Shown: positions 22,327-34,350 of the stretch, one piece after another
Numbering within the stretch: position 1 is the stretch's first letter
Layout: each line of letters begins with the position of its first letter
Position numbers and translations under genes: made by a program
From: Zanthoxylum bungeanum
Taxonomy: Eukaryota; Streptophyta; Magnoliopsida; Sapindales; Rutaceae
Length of the DNA stretch: 64,000 nt
Assembly: GCA_019454045.1 (NCBI GenBank)
Contig: SKCR01041608.1
Span: forward strand, 43,905 to 107,904
Direction: 5' to 3'
The notes under the pieces: model-generated
What the model was told of the DNA's origin: nothing
The model's database searches: none
What the model saw: the letters and a program-made list of their open reading frames with translations, nothing else

Positions 22327-23355
22327 CAGATGGTAGAGAAGTGGTTGAGACTGCAGAAAATACTGAAGGAGACGTAGTGCTAAGGCAATTGAGGAAGACT
22401 AGAGCACAAGTGAGTATCTGGGAACTATTATGTGCATCTCGGGAGCATAGACAGGCTATGGTTGAGGCCTTGAGCAAGATTGTGGTACCGGAGGATGCCA
22501 ACCCCGCAATGTTTGTTGGGTCGGTTCAGAAAGAGGCTTTGCAGATATCCTTTTCTGAGGATGAACTCCCGGCGGAGGGAAGAAATCATAACAGGCCTCT
22601 ATTTATCAGGGCCGAGGTGAGGGGCAAGAAAACTTCATGTGTGATGGTGGATGACGGTCGTCCATCAATGTGTGCCCGTTGAAAATTCTGGCAAGATTGG
22701 GTATGAAAGCAACAGACTTGGACCCCTCCAGTATGACTATTAAAGCTATGATGACAGTAAGCGGGGAGTTGAGGGTACCTTTGTGGCTGTGGTCAAGGTA
22801 GGGCCGATTGAAGATGAGGTTGAGTTCACAGTGCTGGACATCCCAGCCACCTTTGCCTTATTGTTGGGGAGGCCTTGGTTTCACAAACTTGGGGGCGTGC
22901 CTTCCACTTTGCATCAGATGATCAAATTCCCGTATGAGGGAGAAATTGTTACCATCCGGGCTGAGTTAGATAATGCCGTGGCTGCCTTGGAGATACTACC
23001 TTTCACAAGGTTCCACGTATCAGCCACTTTTGAGGAGTGGGTGGATCCTAGGGTGGCTAGGATTATGGAGAAAATGAAGTTTGAGCCGGGTACAGGTTCA
23101 AAATTTCCGGATTTCAGAGGACAGACTACTCGGAAGGGTTTGGGGTATAAATCTGACGAAGAAAAGCCAAAGGTCAAGAAAAAGGGCCTAAGACTGATGG
23201 AATGCTTTGTGAAAGCTTCAGGGTATCAAGGAGAGCCTGAACCTGTGGAAGTCAATGGGATTGTGGTGCCTGGGTTTGAGATCTTCCAGGATTTGTTGGG
23301 TGAGAAACCACTGACTGGAGAAGCTGTGAAAACAGAGATTTGGGAAAAGAACTGA
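22323..23355 (+). pseudogene. Tat element B protease and linker
   Basis: The frame 22323-22682 ends in the protease active-site region SCVMVDDG, after which a frameshift or stop near 22680 interrupts it. The frame 22783-23355 resumes with LDIPATFALLLGRPWFHKL and the linker FEEWVDPRVARIMEKMKFE. The aspartic protease would cleave the Gag-Pol precursor. The catalytic D-D-G is present but separated from the rest of the domain by the break. Confidence 0.85.
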
Positions 23356-23466
23356 TGAAGTAGAGAGCCTGACTCTGGAAGAGGATGAGAAGCCTGAGGA
23401 AGACCTGATTGCAGAGGAAGAAGTATCTCTAGATGATGAAGACATTTACCTTCCTGATTTGTTTAA

Positions 23467-25256
23467 ATGTACTTCCGCATTATCCAATATTATAAAGACA
23501 TTTCTTTTGCTTACTTGCCTGAGTCATTTCCGTTTACTCTGCATGAATCAAGCATATTTGACATTAGTTCAGCCAGAACTATTGCATTTAACTTGGGTAC
23601 ACTTGAGAACCCCAAAGAGATTTTAATTGCAAGTGAAGTAACCTCCGAAGAGAGGGAGAAACTAGAAGAAGTGTTGGTCAGATATGCCAAAGTATTTGCT
23701 TGGTCTTATGAGGACATGCCCGGGGTAGACAGAAACATTGCCCAGCACACAATACCAACTTATCCGAATATGAGGCCAGTAAAGCAGAAACTTCAACGGA
23801 TGAGACCAGAATGGGCTGAGAAAGTCAGAGAGGAAGTTAAGAAACAGATAGATGTGGGGTTCCTGGAAGTGGTAAAATATCCTGAATGGTTGGCTAACAT
23901 AGTACCGGTACCGAAGGAAAGATGGGAAGGTCAGAATGTGTGTAGACTACAGAGATCTCAATAAGCCTGTCCGAAAGATGATTTCCCTTTGCCGCATATA
24001 GATGTTCTGGTTGATAGTGCGGCTTTGTCTTCTATGTATTCATTTGCGGATGGATTTTCAGGGTACAATCAGGTTCTCATGGCCGAGGAAGATAAACACA
24101 AGACTGCATTTGTTACCGAGTGGGGTACCTATTGTTACAAGGTAATGCCGTTTGGGCTTAAGAATGCAGGGGCTACTTATCAGCGGATGGCCACTACACT
24201 CTTCCATGACTTGATGCACAAAGAGATTGAGGTGTATGTGGATGACATGATGGTGAAATCAGAAACGAGAGTTGGGCATATTGAGGCATTGGAAAGGTTC
24301 CTTCAGAGAGTTGACAGATATAACATGCGGCTTAACCCCAAGAAATGTGTGTTTGGGGTGACATCAGGGAAATTGCTTGGCCATACAGTGGGAATGGGCG
24401 GAATAGAGGTAGACTCCGAAAAGATCAAGGCAATCACAGAAATGCCTGCACCGAAGACAAAAAAGGAAGTCAGGGCATTCTTGGGAAAGATTCAGTACAT
24501 CAGTCGGTTTATTGCCAAGTTGACATCGGTATGTGAGCCTATCTTCAACTGTTGAGAAAAGATCAGCCAGTGAGATGGAATGAACAGTGTCAGACCGCCT
24601 TCGATAGAATCAGAGAGTACTTGGTGAAGCCACCCGTATTGAAACCTCCGAGGCCGGGTAGACCTTTGATATTGTATTTGGCTATAGAATCAGAAGCATT
24701 GGGGGGTATGATGGTACAGGCAGATGAGACAAGGGTAGAACATGCAGTTTATTATCTGAGTAAGAAGATGCTCCCGTATGAGGCTCGATATCAGGAGGCT
24801 GAGAAGATCTGTCTTGCAGTGGTATGGGCTTCCAGAAAGTTGCGACATTACTTCCAGTCTTACAAGATCCAGGTGGTGGCAAAGGAGAATCCTCTGAAAT
24901 ATCTTCATTCAGTGCCTTCACTAGTAGGGAAGCTGGGCCGATGGTTGGTATTGTTGACAGAGTTTGACATTGAGTATCTCACCTCCAAAATGATCAAGGG
25001 ACGAGCAGTAGCGGAGTTTCTGGCATTGCAACATGTTGAGGGGGATCAGTATAAGTTTGAGTTTCCAGATGAAGAGATCCAAGCAATAACAGTTCAGAGA
25101 TGGAAGATGTATTTCGACGGGGCAGTGAATTACAAGGGAGCCGGAATTGGGATCGTGATAGTAAACCCCGAGGGAGAGACTTTGCCTTTGGCCAAGAGGT
25201 TGACATTCAGAGTAACTACAACATGGCCGAGTACGAAGCATGTGCTTTTGGTTTGA
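23467..25256 (+). pseudogene. Tat element B reverse transcriptase and RNase H
   Basis: Frames 23467-23964, 23989-24555 and 24552-25256 cover RT and the first RNase H. Visible: QKLQRMRPEWAEKVREEV, a damaged VCRLQRSQ where A has CVDYRDLN (frameshift about 23935), MPFGLKNAGATYQRM, the YVDDM box near 24240, FLGKIQYISRFI, a stop at 24553, then HAVYYLSKKMLPYEARYQ. The second RNase H starts with KMYFDGAVNYKGAG and then shifts frame near 25205. At least three lesions interrupt pol. Confidence 0.9.
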
Positions 25257-26022
25257 CAACATTGATAGCCTTGAAGGCCGGGAGTGTGGAAATCTACGGA
25301 GATTCTATGTTAGTAGTCCAGCAGATGCGAGGAGAATGGGAATTGAGAGAGGAACGGTTGAGGCCTTATCTTTTTCATCTCAGAAAGTTGGCGCAGGTTA
25401 TCCCCGAGTGTCAATTTCAGCACCTACCGAGAGAAGAGAATCAGATGGCAGATGCATTGGCTACACTAGCAGCGACTTGGGAAAATCCAGAGAAGTTAGT
25501 GATGAGACCGTTGGTACAGACAACAGCAAGTAAACCCGCTTATGAGATAGAAAGAATTCTGGAAGTTGAGGTTGACGACGGTAAACCTTGGTATTATGAC
25601 ATTCAGAGGTATCTGGAACATGGTGAATTCCCGGAAGGGGCGGGCAGAAAAGACATAATAGCCATTCAGAAGTTGGCTTCCCAGTATGTGACTTTGAGAG
25701 GGGAACTGTACAAAAGACAAGCAAACGGCATTCAATTGAAATGTTTGAGAAAAGAAGAAGCTCAGAAAGTGATGGAAGAGGTACATGCCGGGGTATGTGG
25801 TCCGCACATGAATGGGTTGAACTTGTCCCGCAAGATAGTGAGACAGGGGTTTTATTGGTCAACCATGGAAACAGACTGCGCGAAGATGGTAAAGCACTGT
25901 CATGACTGTCAAGCACATGGTAATTTGAATCACCTACCGCACACAGAATTGCATGGGTGTCAGAGCCGTGGCCGTTCTCAGTATGGGGAATTGATATGAT
26001 TGGGGAAATTGACCAAATGCAT
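25200..26022 (+). pseudogene. Tat element B additional RNase H (end) and integrase zinc module
   Basis: In the open frame running to 25999 the archaeal-type RNase H continues as NMAEYEACAFGLTTL, VEIYGDSMLVVQQMRGEWE and LPREENQMADALATLAATW. The integrase N-terminal module follows, with VHAGVCGPHMNGLN and CAKMVKHCHDCQAHGN (HHCC). The frame breaks just after HLPHTELHG. The order RT, RNase H, second RNase H, integrase is diagnostic of the Tat lineage. Confidence 0.9.
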
Positions 26023-26042
26023 CAAATGGGCATCGCTTCATA

Positions 26043-26825
26043 GTGGTGGCAGTAGATTACTTCTCAAAGTGGGTGGAAGCTGAATCCTTCCGTAATGTTA
26101 CAGCGAAGCAGATGGCAAAGTTCATAGCTCGGAACCTCATTTGTCGGTATGGTATGCCGCATCATGTAGTGACAGACAACGGGGTCCAGTTTCAAGGAGA
26201 GACGAAGGCAATGTTGCAGAGGCATGGGATAGGCCACCACAAGTCATCACCGTACAGGCCGCAGGCAAATGGGGCAGTTGAGCAGCCAACAAGACTATAA
26301 AGACAATTTTAGCCAAGATGACAGAGAAATTGTAGAGATTGGGCCCATAAATTACCGTATGCTTTGTGGGGGTACAGAACATCAGTAAAAACCGCAACAG
26401 GATCCACACCTTACTCCTTGGTCTACGAAATGGAAGCAGTATTGCCAGTAGAAGTGGAAATGCAGTCCCTGAGGGTATTAGCAGAGGCAGAATTACCGGA
26501 ACAGGAATGGGTCGCACGGAGATTTGATCAGTTAGTATTGTTGGATGAGAAGAGAATGAAGTCTTTGTATCACATGCAGTTGTATCAGAAGAGACTAGCC
26601 CGAGCATTCAACAAGAAAGTACGTCCCACAAAGATCAGAAAGGGTGATTTGGTACTTAAGCAGTCGAGGCCGTCGACGACGGATCCGAGAGGGAAATTCA
26701 GGCCTAACTGGGAAGGATCTTACATCGTTCAGAAAGTCATGGGAGCAGTGAAGCTATCAGACTCGGAAGGAAATGAATTCACAGAACCAATCAATGTCGA
26801 CAGGTTGAAGTTGTACTTTGCTTGA
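26043..26825 (+). pseudogene. Tat element B integrase core and C-terminus
   Basis: 26043-26300 holds the catalytic core: VAVDYFSKWVEAESF (first Asp), VVTDNGVQFQG (second Asp) and NGAVE (Glu). A frameshift after NGAVE and a TAG near 26333 lead to 26364-26825, with TPYSLVYEMEAVLPVEVEM, KIRKGDLVLKQSRPS and KFRPNWEGSYIVQKVMG. The stop at 26823-26825 precedes the 3' untranslated minisatellite. Confidence 0.9.
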
Positions 26826-27054
26826 GAAGACTTGGTCGCCAGCGGAAGACCTAACCCAACGGAATAAGAAAACTCCTGCATACATGCATACACGTAACCT
26901 ATATTGCATATTTTTGTGTTTATTCTGTTTTGTGTAAACAGGTGTTGAATACGGAAAAGAGCGAGCAGTAAGCCAATCAGAGATAGTAAAAGCACAGTGT
27001 TTGATATGGGCAGTAATCTGAAGATTGAGGTCCCAATGAAGTTAAGTTCCGGGT

Positions 27055-27530
27055 ATGGGTCTCGGAGGGCGAAGTCCACATCACATCATATCTACGTGGG
27101 GGCGAAGCCCATATCGGCTGAGGAACGAGGTTCCGCATTGTACTAGCTTGGGGGCGAGGCCCATATCGGCTGGGGAGCGAGGCTCTACATCACATCATGT
27201 CAGCTTGGGGGCGAAGCCCATATCGGCTGAGGAGCGAAGCTCAAATCATCATTTTTGGGATGCGTCCCAGGGTCGAGGCCCCTATTTTGTCAGTGGTATT
27301 GGGATGCATCCCAGGGTCGAGGCCCCCGTTGTCGGTTGCAGCTATTGGGATGCGTCCCAGGATCGAGGTCCATTACATCATCATTTTTGGGATGCGTCCC
27401 AAGGTCGAGGCCCACATTTTGTCAGCGGTATTGGGATGCGTCCCAGGGTCGAGGCCCCCGTTGTCGGTTGCAGGTATTGGGATGCGTCCCAGGTTCGAGG
27501 CCCACATCATCAGCTCAGGACAGCTAGCTA
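27055..27530 (+). repeat. Minisatellite in the 3' untranslated region of B
   Basis: Two related repeat blocks lie before the polypurine tract. The first has units with GGGGCGARGCCCATATCGGCTG (27095-27245, variable). The second has units with GGGATGCGTCCCAGG and TCGAGGCCC (27257-27510). The second block is the counterpart of the 43/131-bp repeat in A. Open frames here are repeat translations. Confidence 0.85.
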
Positions 27531-27602
27531 GCCAGGTAAGTAAAAATGCATTGCATAGACTTTGATAGGACTGTCACTGTCACACACTGCACAAGCCCCA
27601 TT

Positions 27603-27616
27603 AAAGTGGGGGCGAC
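27603..27616 (+). other. Element B polypurine tract
   Basis: AAAGTGGGGGCGAC directly precedes the LTR TGTAGG. Confidence 0.85.
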
Positions 27617-30600
27617 TGTAGGCATTGCATTTTCGCATGTGAAACCCGATGAGGAGTCTTATTTGGAGGCAACTACCTTTTGAGTCACGGAAGCCGCGGG
27701 AAACGGATATCGGAAGGGGAAATTCAGAATACACAAGCTCACTGTCTTCGTTAGTGCTGCGTTCGCTACTTCGTTCGAACGGGAAACAGATTGTGGGTGT
27801 TCGTGTCGCGTTCGAGGGCGCGTTCGAACGGTGTCGGTAATTCTGGTTTTGCTGCTAGCCTCACATCCAGCCCATTTAGCTCCCCAAAGCCCATAAAACA
27901 CATCCCAAATTAAATAAATAAATATTAATTTAAATATTAAACATTAAAATAAAATATTTAAATCATTTACCAATTAAAATAAACAATTACCAACTTAAAC
28001 TAAAAATGCATAACTAAATAAACAAATCACATACTAAATCAAAATATAATCATACCAAATTAAAATCAATCCTAACCAATTAAAGCCAATCATATATTTG
28101 ACTTCCTAATCTAATAAGATAATTACCAATATAAAATATTTGTATTCCTAAACCAACACAAATTAAATATTACACTTCCTAATTTAAAATATTTTATCCC
28201 CCCTCAATCTTGTGTATACCTTTCTCATCTCTCCTAATTTGGAAACAAGATCTCTTCCTTGTGAGAAAAGGTGAAACCTAGCCATCTTCTATATAAACAA
28301 CCCTTAACCAAAGCCATCCTCTAGTTGACACACATAATTCACACCCAAAACTCTCTCGAAATCTCTCTAGACTCTCTCTACACACCCAAGACTAAACAAG
28401 AGAAAAAAAAGAAAACACTTCACACATACACAAAAAGAGAACAAAAGAACCTCAACCATCTCCTCCATAGCCGAATCCACCACAAGTAACCACCCTCACA
28501 TCACCGAAACTACAAGCACCAAAACAACCCCTAATCACCACCGAAAACCAGCCCCTCTCAACCTCCATACATCACCGAAAATCACACAAACACAGCAGCC
28601 CAAATCCTTAAAAAACAGTAACATAAAAACTGCATAGATAATCTTAAGAATAATCACACTTAATTGCACTAAGAACCCACATAAACTTGGAATAGTTCAT
28701 TGAAAACGTTAAAACAGATGGATCGTGCAGTGAGCAGCAAGACCGAGGCCGAATAGGAGCAGAACGGAGTTCGAACCGCAAGCAAAACAGCAAGGCAGTG
28801 AGCTAGGACGCTGAACCAGTGAACCAGGAAAGTTGCGGAGCTTTACACCCTTTTTGATATTCGTGGAACGCGAGTCCGAGGGACAGCTTAAAAGGTTAGA
28901 CCTGAGGGTATCTTTCACACTCGTTTTCCTTTTCCGCATTATTTATTAAGTATTACTTGTATGAGTGTAATGTGAAATGCGTGTTGTGGTCTTTGAGTAG
29001 ATAAATATGCATGAATTAATTATGAGATGTAATATGTTGGGTATTGGATGAATGAGGGATGTGTCAACTCTCGCGGTATATCGGATGGAAACCCGGACAT
29101 AAATTTCATAGCCGATTCCGAATGGACGGTAATATGATCTGTACTCGGGCCACAACTCCACGTACCGCTTGAGTAAACGGCACCATCTCTCTTTCGTTGT
29201 GTTGCTTTTGTTTATTTAGTTTTCTTTACTTGAATTCAAAATGTTGTTTATTTACGCATGATTCAATCAAGCGCATGGCTTAGTGAGTTAGTCCAAAGGT
29301 CCTCCATTTGGGAGATAAAGAGCCGAAAAGGCCACCTTTGTGACACTACTTCGCCGCGCCGGTTGATGTGTGTTCGGGTGGATGCGAGATACATTCAATC
29401 GGGCATACTTCGTTTGATATTATTGAGTTTATCTATTATGCATGGTTCAATCAAGCGCATGGGCTTAGTAAGTGGAATGAAAGATCCCTTATGGGGAGGG
29501 GTTAAAACCCGTTACCACGATGCTTCGCCGCGCCGGTTGATGTGTGTTCAGATTGGATGTAAGATGTGTTCAATCGGGCATACTTGGTTGATATGATTGG
29601 TTCTATTTTTGTATGTGTAATGTGACGCGCATGGGCTTAGTACGTTGGTCTAAAGGTCCTCTCTTTGAGAGATCAAGAGCCCCAAAAGGCCACCTTTACG
29701 GCAGTACTTCACCGCGCCCCTTTATTTTGTGTTTATGTATTGCATCCCATTTCATGCATCAGGTCCGTTTACGTTCGAACGCGTTAACGAACGCAACTCG
29801 AACGCGCATACATTTTGCCTTATCATGCATCAGGTCTCATTTCCGTTCGAACGCGTTAACAAATGCCATACGAACGCGAGCATTCTGTTTCATTTTCGTT
29901 CGAACGCGTTAACAAACGCCATACGAACGTGAACATTCTGTTTCATTTCCGTTCGAACGCGTTAACAAACGCTATACGAACGTGAGCATTCTGTTTCATT
30001 TCCGTTCGAACGCGTTTACGAACACTACTCGAACGTGAGCATTCTGTTTCATTTCCGTTCGAACGCGTTTACGAACGCTACACGAACGTGCACACACTGA
30101 ACTGAGTCTGTCTTATTATATTCATGCATATTGCCTCTTGGTTGCTCTTTCTTATGCAAATATGTTAATGTATTATAATTCATATGCTTATGTCATGATA
30201 ACATTTGAGTATTATTCCTTGTGGTATATCGGATGGAAACCCAGACGTAAATTCCGTAGCCGATTCCGAATGGACGGTAGTGTGGTCTGTACTTGGGCTA
30301 CAATTCCACGTACCGCTTGGAAAAGTGCCCACATGTGTGCTTGTATGGTTAATATGTGTGCTTGTGTTTTTCCTGAATGTGATATGTAAATAAAGTTGTA
30401 TGTTCGTTGCTATCTTGATATATGCTAAGTATGCAATTTTAAATGTGAGATATATGTGAAAATGTGCACATAAGTTTTATTTTGCATATGAGAATTTAGA
30501 AGCATGATACTCTTGGAAATAAGTGTTACTTAAGCTTGATTAAATTATCACATAAATCCTTTCATTACAAGTGACATAAGTAAGGGACCATTCCGAACCC

Positions 30601-30747
30601 AACGGTTTGAGGTCTTCCCTTGCGAGGGGTGAGTGCGGCCTTAAATCTTTGTCCCGGTTCACACCGGGTGGCGACTCCATGTTATTTAATCCTTCCCAAC
30701 TAGGCCGCGAGCCTAGGAACGGCGTCGCCCAGGTTCTGTTGTCCACA
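27617..30747 (+). repeat. Tat element B 3' LTR (3131 bp)
   Basis: Runs from TGTAGGCATTG to TTGTCCACA. It contains a first CGTTCGAAC cluster at 27765-27830, the TATATAA at 28290-28296, three long tandem units (about 29275-29700), the 53-bp array (about 29772-30090), and a 95-bp motif (TATATCGGATGGAAACCC) both before and after the arrays. It is the complete LTR of the family in this window. Confidence 0.93.
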
Positions 30748-30799
30748 TCTCCATACGAGACTCATCATCGGGACTTATATGCAAAATACAGTGCCTACA
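30748..30799 (-). repeat. Terminal 52 bp of element A 5' LTR
   Basis: CCATACGAGACTCATCATCG through GTGCCTACA matches 6419-6466 and sits between the end of B and the CATGT duplication. It proves that B lies inside A. Confidence 0.9.
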
Positions 30800-30804
30800 C
30801 ATGT
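30800..30804. other. Target site duplication of Tat element A, right copy
   Basis: CATGT, identical to 3338-3342. Confidence 0.85.
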
Positions 30805-31465
30805 GGATTTAACAGATTGCTAATTCCATATTGAATACCTATGCTCTGTACACAGAACTGGCCGATCCTTTCTTGATACACACATGATATCCTGAGCATC
30901 AGTCCACACCCAATGAACAGGCGGAGGTCTGATCTTAATAGATCGGTGACGTGACTGCCATCTAAGTGTGGAGGATAACTCATATATCCACAGTGGTATC
31001 TCGAGTCAAAGAATAACTATGCTCACTCAACCCGAGAAGATTCTTATTGACGTTGGTGTACCATCCATTAAGAATCTTCGGTGAGTCGTTAAATATTTAT
31101 CCGCTATAAACACTTATACGTCTATACAAGTCTCCAAGACTCATGGTTCATTGAGAAACCATAAGAATCCAAGATTCCAATATACGACATGTACTAGTCT
31201 CAACAGGTTTACCTTACTGACCAAATAGTGTAAACCCCGACCAGGAACTGTCTAAGAATGACAACGTCATGATACAACTCAATGTCAATTGCGACGCTTT
31301 TGCAATAGTATCATAACTAATCATTTTATGGTCTGTTACGTCTTTACCATATAAAAGATGATGTTATATAAAAGAAACTGTTTATTTTATTCATAATAAA
31401 ATGTTACATTAGTATTTATTGTGAAATACATAATAAATTTGGCACTCAGAGAACCAACCCTAACA
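30805..31465 (-). repeat. Ty1/Copia LTR, right part of split copy
   Basis: Continues the LTR interrupted at 3342 and parallels 172-832. It ends CCAACCCTAACA, so the minus-strand LTR start TGTTAGGG is at 31465. The next base starts a gypsy fragment. The sequence is non-coding. Confidence 0.88.
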
Positions 31466-32079
31466 CTAAGTGGGTATAAGGTAATGGGTTTCCCATATGC
31501 TGAAAGGAGTACTTGTTCTTGAACCCATCATGAACGACTTTCTTATCAAACTGCCACAGCCTGCCCAAAAGAATATGTTCTGCATGCATCGATATCACAT
31601 TACATAGAACATCATCCGTGTATGGCCCAATGGTGAAGCTCAATAATACATGTTTTATCACCTTTATCTCACCACAATCATTTAACCACTGCAACTTGTA
31701 AGGCTTGGGGTGTTTCAAGTAACTCAACCCCAATCGCTCAATCAAAGATGTGCTAGCAATATTAGTACAACTGCCCCCATCTATGATCATACTACCCCTT
31801 GCCATTCACATGGCATCTAGTGTGGAATATATTCTCCCTCTGCTGCTCACTCTCATCCTCTACAACATGTGCATTCAAAGCACGCCTAATAACTAGAGAT
31901 AAATTATCCAATAGGTATACAGCTCCCTCATGGTCACTAGTATCCTCAAGCTCTGGAATCTCATCCTCAACCTCACTATTAGTAAAGTACATCTATCCGC
32001 TCTTCTTATCAATCACTAAGGTGCGCCTAATGGGACATTGTTAAGCATAGTGTCCCATACCCAAACATTTGACCTATTT
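31466..32079 (-). pseudogene. Chromovirus-like gypsy fragment C1 (protease and Gag end)
   Basis: Minus-strand frames 31446-31805 and 31792-31992 hold the aspartic protease of the gypsy family seen again at 41373 and 46942. Landmarks are MIIDGGSCTNIAS (catalytic D-G-G), LIERLGLSYLKHPKPYKLQW and MHAEHILLGRLWQFDKK. The end of Gag with an acidic linker (DSEVEEE-like) and the start of the zinc knuckle follows to about 32079. It is cut on the left by the Copia LTR and on the right by unrelated sequence. No RT remains. Confidence 0.85.
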
Positions 32080-32375
32080 AGGAACGAATATGACGAAGGC
32101 AAAGAAAACCCAGATTTGACATAGAAATTTCAGAATAGAGTATTAACCCACAAAAAACAAAAAGAAAACAACAACAAGATCCAAAAATAGCTGAATCAAG
32201 ATGGAAGTAAAACTTGATGCCGAAAATAAATCAATAAAGAACAAAGATGAAAATTTCATCTTTCCAATGGGAGAATAATCTGATGGCGTATTAGGAGTGG
32301 GAACAAAAGATTTAGCTCATCTTCAACTGCCACAACTATTTTGATAAAAAATTTATGTTTAGATTTTTTTGAGTT
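32080..32375. other. Unassigned AT-rich spacer
   Basis: AT-rich sequence between the C1 fragment and the inverted repeat. No supported coding frame and no match elsewhere in the window. Confidence 0.5.
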
Positions 32376-32450
32376 TGCAGACTACGTCTTGATTTGGTAG
32401 GATCAAGTCGTTAACGGAATTGATCCTACCAAATCAAGACGTAGTCTGCA
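32376..32450. repeat. Perfect 31-bp inverted repeat with 13-nt loop
   Basis: The arms 32376-32406 and 32420-32450 are exact reverse complements. The right arm belongs to the adjacent Gag relic, so the left arm looks like a templated copy of it. Confidence 0.95.
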
Positions 32451-32648
32451 AAGGCTTCAGCATTTATATCAAAGATCCAAGAGAGTCGAGGATTATCATA
32501 TTGAAATAGAGGTAGCCATGATTAAGGCTAATTTGATAAAGGACAACGAAGCCACTATGTCTAAATTTATGGGTGGCTTAAATAGAGAAATTGCCAATAT
32601 TGTGGAATTACATCACTACATAGAATTATAGGATATGTTTCCGTATGA
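32420..32648 (+). pseudogene. Gypsy Gag relic, plus strand
   Basis: The plus-strand frame reads LQRLQHLYQRSKRVEDYHIE, then VAMIKANLIKDNEATMSKF and NREIANIVELHHYIEL, then TAG. It matches the Gag middle of the C family (KLQHLYQGPKSVGDYYTEME, NREIANMVELHHYVDLEDM) but is diverged and lies on the opposite strand to C1. It is a remnant of a separate element. Confidence 0.8.
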
Positions 32649-32659
32649 GCGAAGTGAGA

Positions 32660-33460
32660 TTTATCGATATGCCTATGACGTCGATGACCACTACACTACT
32701 GGGCTCGCATCTCGTAGAGAGTACGGATAGTCCAGTGGGGGACTAACCGGAGAATAAGGGAGTCGCCTCCCAATATGAGACACTGAGAATGATTTAAGGC
32801 CAAATTACACCCCTCGCAAGGTCTGAACATAAACCCATTTGGGTTTTGAATGGTCTCTTACTGATGTCAGTTTAATATTTACGTTTAAATGAGGTATCCC
32901 CACATTTTATAATGCAATTTCACACTAAAAAATGATTTAAAGTAACACACAAATCGCAAGCAAGAATTATAAAGATAATAAATAAAGCAAATGTCCATAA
33001 GTTATTATAACATTAATAAAGCAGTAATGGAATAGGTTTGGGCAAGCATCACATAGGCATAGGTTTGAAGAGGCCGGTCGGACATGGCCATAGTAGGCCA
33101 AATATAACATTGAAAATCCGCCCGAACTTGATTGTAGCATGGTCGAATATAATTCGCAACTCAGAAACACATAATCACAGCAACCGTAGATAAAATAACA
33201 TGATGAAAAATAAGGGAAAGTAATACGAACAATAAGTGACTAACAATTCCAAAAATGATAAAGCAATAATTAAACAAGCTAAAGCATGCACTGGGTGGGC
33301 CTAGCCTCGGAGAGGCTTGGCCGGACATTGCCTAAGGTCATCCGAATAAAGAATTCATATCCGGTCGAACTTACATGAAGTCTGGCTTGAAGTACTGCAT
33401 AGTCCAGAAAAGCAAAAGTATTCATACACGATAACAAACATAATAAACATGCATTTTTTG
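32660..33460 (-). repeat. Diverged Tat-type LTR fragment
   Basis: The words CGTAGAGAGTACGGATAGTC, CAGTGGGGGACTAACCGGAG, GATTTAAGGCC and ACCCCTCGCAAGG appear in the same order and spacing as in the outer end of the A LTR (3352-3500). The rest (GGCCGGACATTGCC, GGCCGGTCGGACATGGCC) is specific to this copy. No internal region or second LTR is attached. Exact ends are uncertain. Confidence 0.6.
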
Positions 33461-33464
33461 ATAC

Positions 33465-33685
33465 ATTCTGATGAGGCCCAGGATGCAGCCCATGATGCAC
33501 AAGGACGGACCACTACTGTGCATGTTCCAGAGGGTCCAATCATGAGGTCTCGAGCTAAGAAGATCTAGGAAGCAATGCATGGATTTATACAGAGGACCAT
33601 ATTCAACTATTCACGAACCTCTACTACATTGAGTATAGGCTTGAAGATCGACGATCCTATGGTGGTGAACCTTATTTAGGCTGTG
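33465..33685 (+). pseudogene. Gypsy pol C-terminal relic, plus strand
   Basis: The plus-strand frame reads VHVPEGPIMRSRAKKI, TAG, EAMHGFIQRT. It parallels the very C-terminus of the C-family polyprotein (VPEGPITRQRTKRLREAMAGLVQ). It has the same strand as the Gag relic at 32420 and probably comes from the same dead element, with everything between lost. Confidence 0.65.
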
Positions 33686-34334
33686 GAGCATCAAGATACT
33701 TAGGCATATTTTACCACATTTATTTATTAGTTATTATTATTTTATTTGGGGCTTGACATCTGTTTTAATTAAGCCATTTTATTTATGTTGGCATATTACT
33801 TAGGATTTGATGTGAGGTTTGGGAATTAGGTTAAGCGTGCATGGGTTTGCACGTGGGGTTAGCCTAGGTTAGTTTTAGGATACACGCTAGTTGGCGTGTA
33901 GGTAGTTTGATATATTCATATTTTAGCTTTGGCACGTTCACAATGAGGGCGTACCAAGGTTAAACTTATCAATGATAAATTCAAGATACTTACGTAGTTC
34001 AGACAGCTTTGGCACATTCAGAATTTCCGCTTTCGCTTGAATTTACCTATTATCAAATATACATCTGGTAAAGATAAATTTCAATCAGTTACACCCTCAC
34101 TGCTTTGGCACGTTACAGTCAAAGAATAAATATCCATAAATCGTATTGACAAGACGGACCAAGAAACATGCATCTAATACATATTACTTTTAAACCTTAT
34201 AAATTAAGGATTTTTTGCAAAAGATGTTATACGCAACATTTAATCAAATTAAATCACACATGCATGAAATGTAGATATTAGATTAAATTTCAGATTTAAG
34301 GGCCTAATCATATCATGGGCTCAGGTTCAGACTT
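33686..34334 (-). other. Non-coding: relic end and Copia leader
   Basis: 33686-33900 is untranslated sequence after the gypsy relic. From about 33905 to 34334 lies the 5' leader of the Copia element to the right, with three degenerate units starting GCTTTGGCACRTT (near 33927, 34009 and 34113). No gene is seen. Confidence 0.55.
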
Positions 34335-34346
34335 GCTCTGATACCA
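34335..34346 (-). other. Copia primer binding site
   Basis: The minus strand reads TGGTATCAGAGC, complementary to the 3' end of initiator Met tRNA and standard for plant Ty1/Copia, four bases from the LTR end. Confidence 0.92.
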
Positions 34347-34350
34347 ATTT

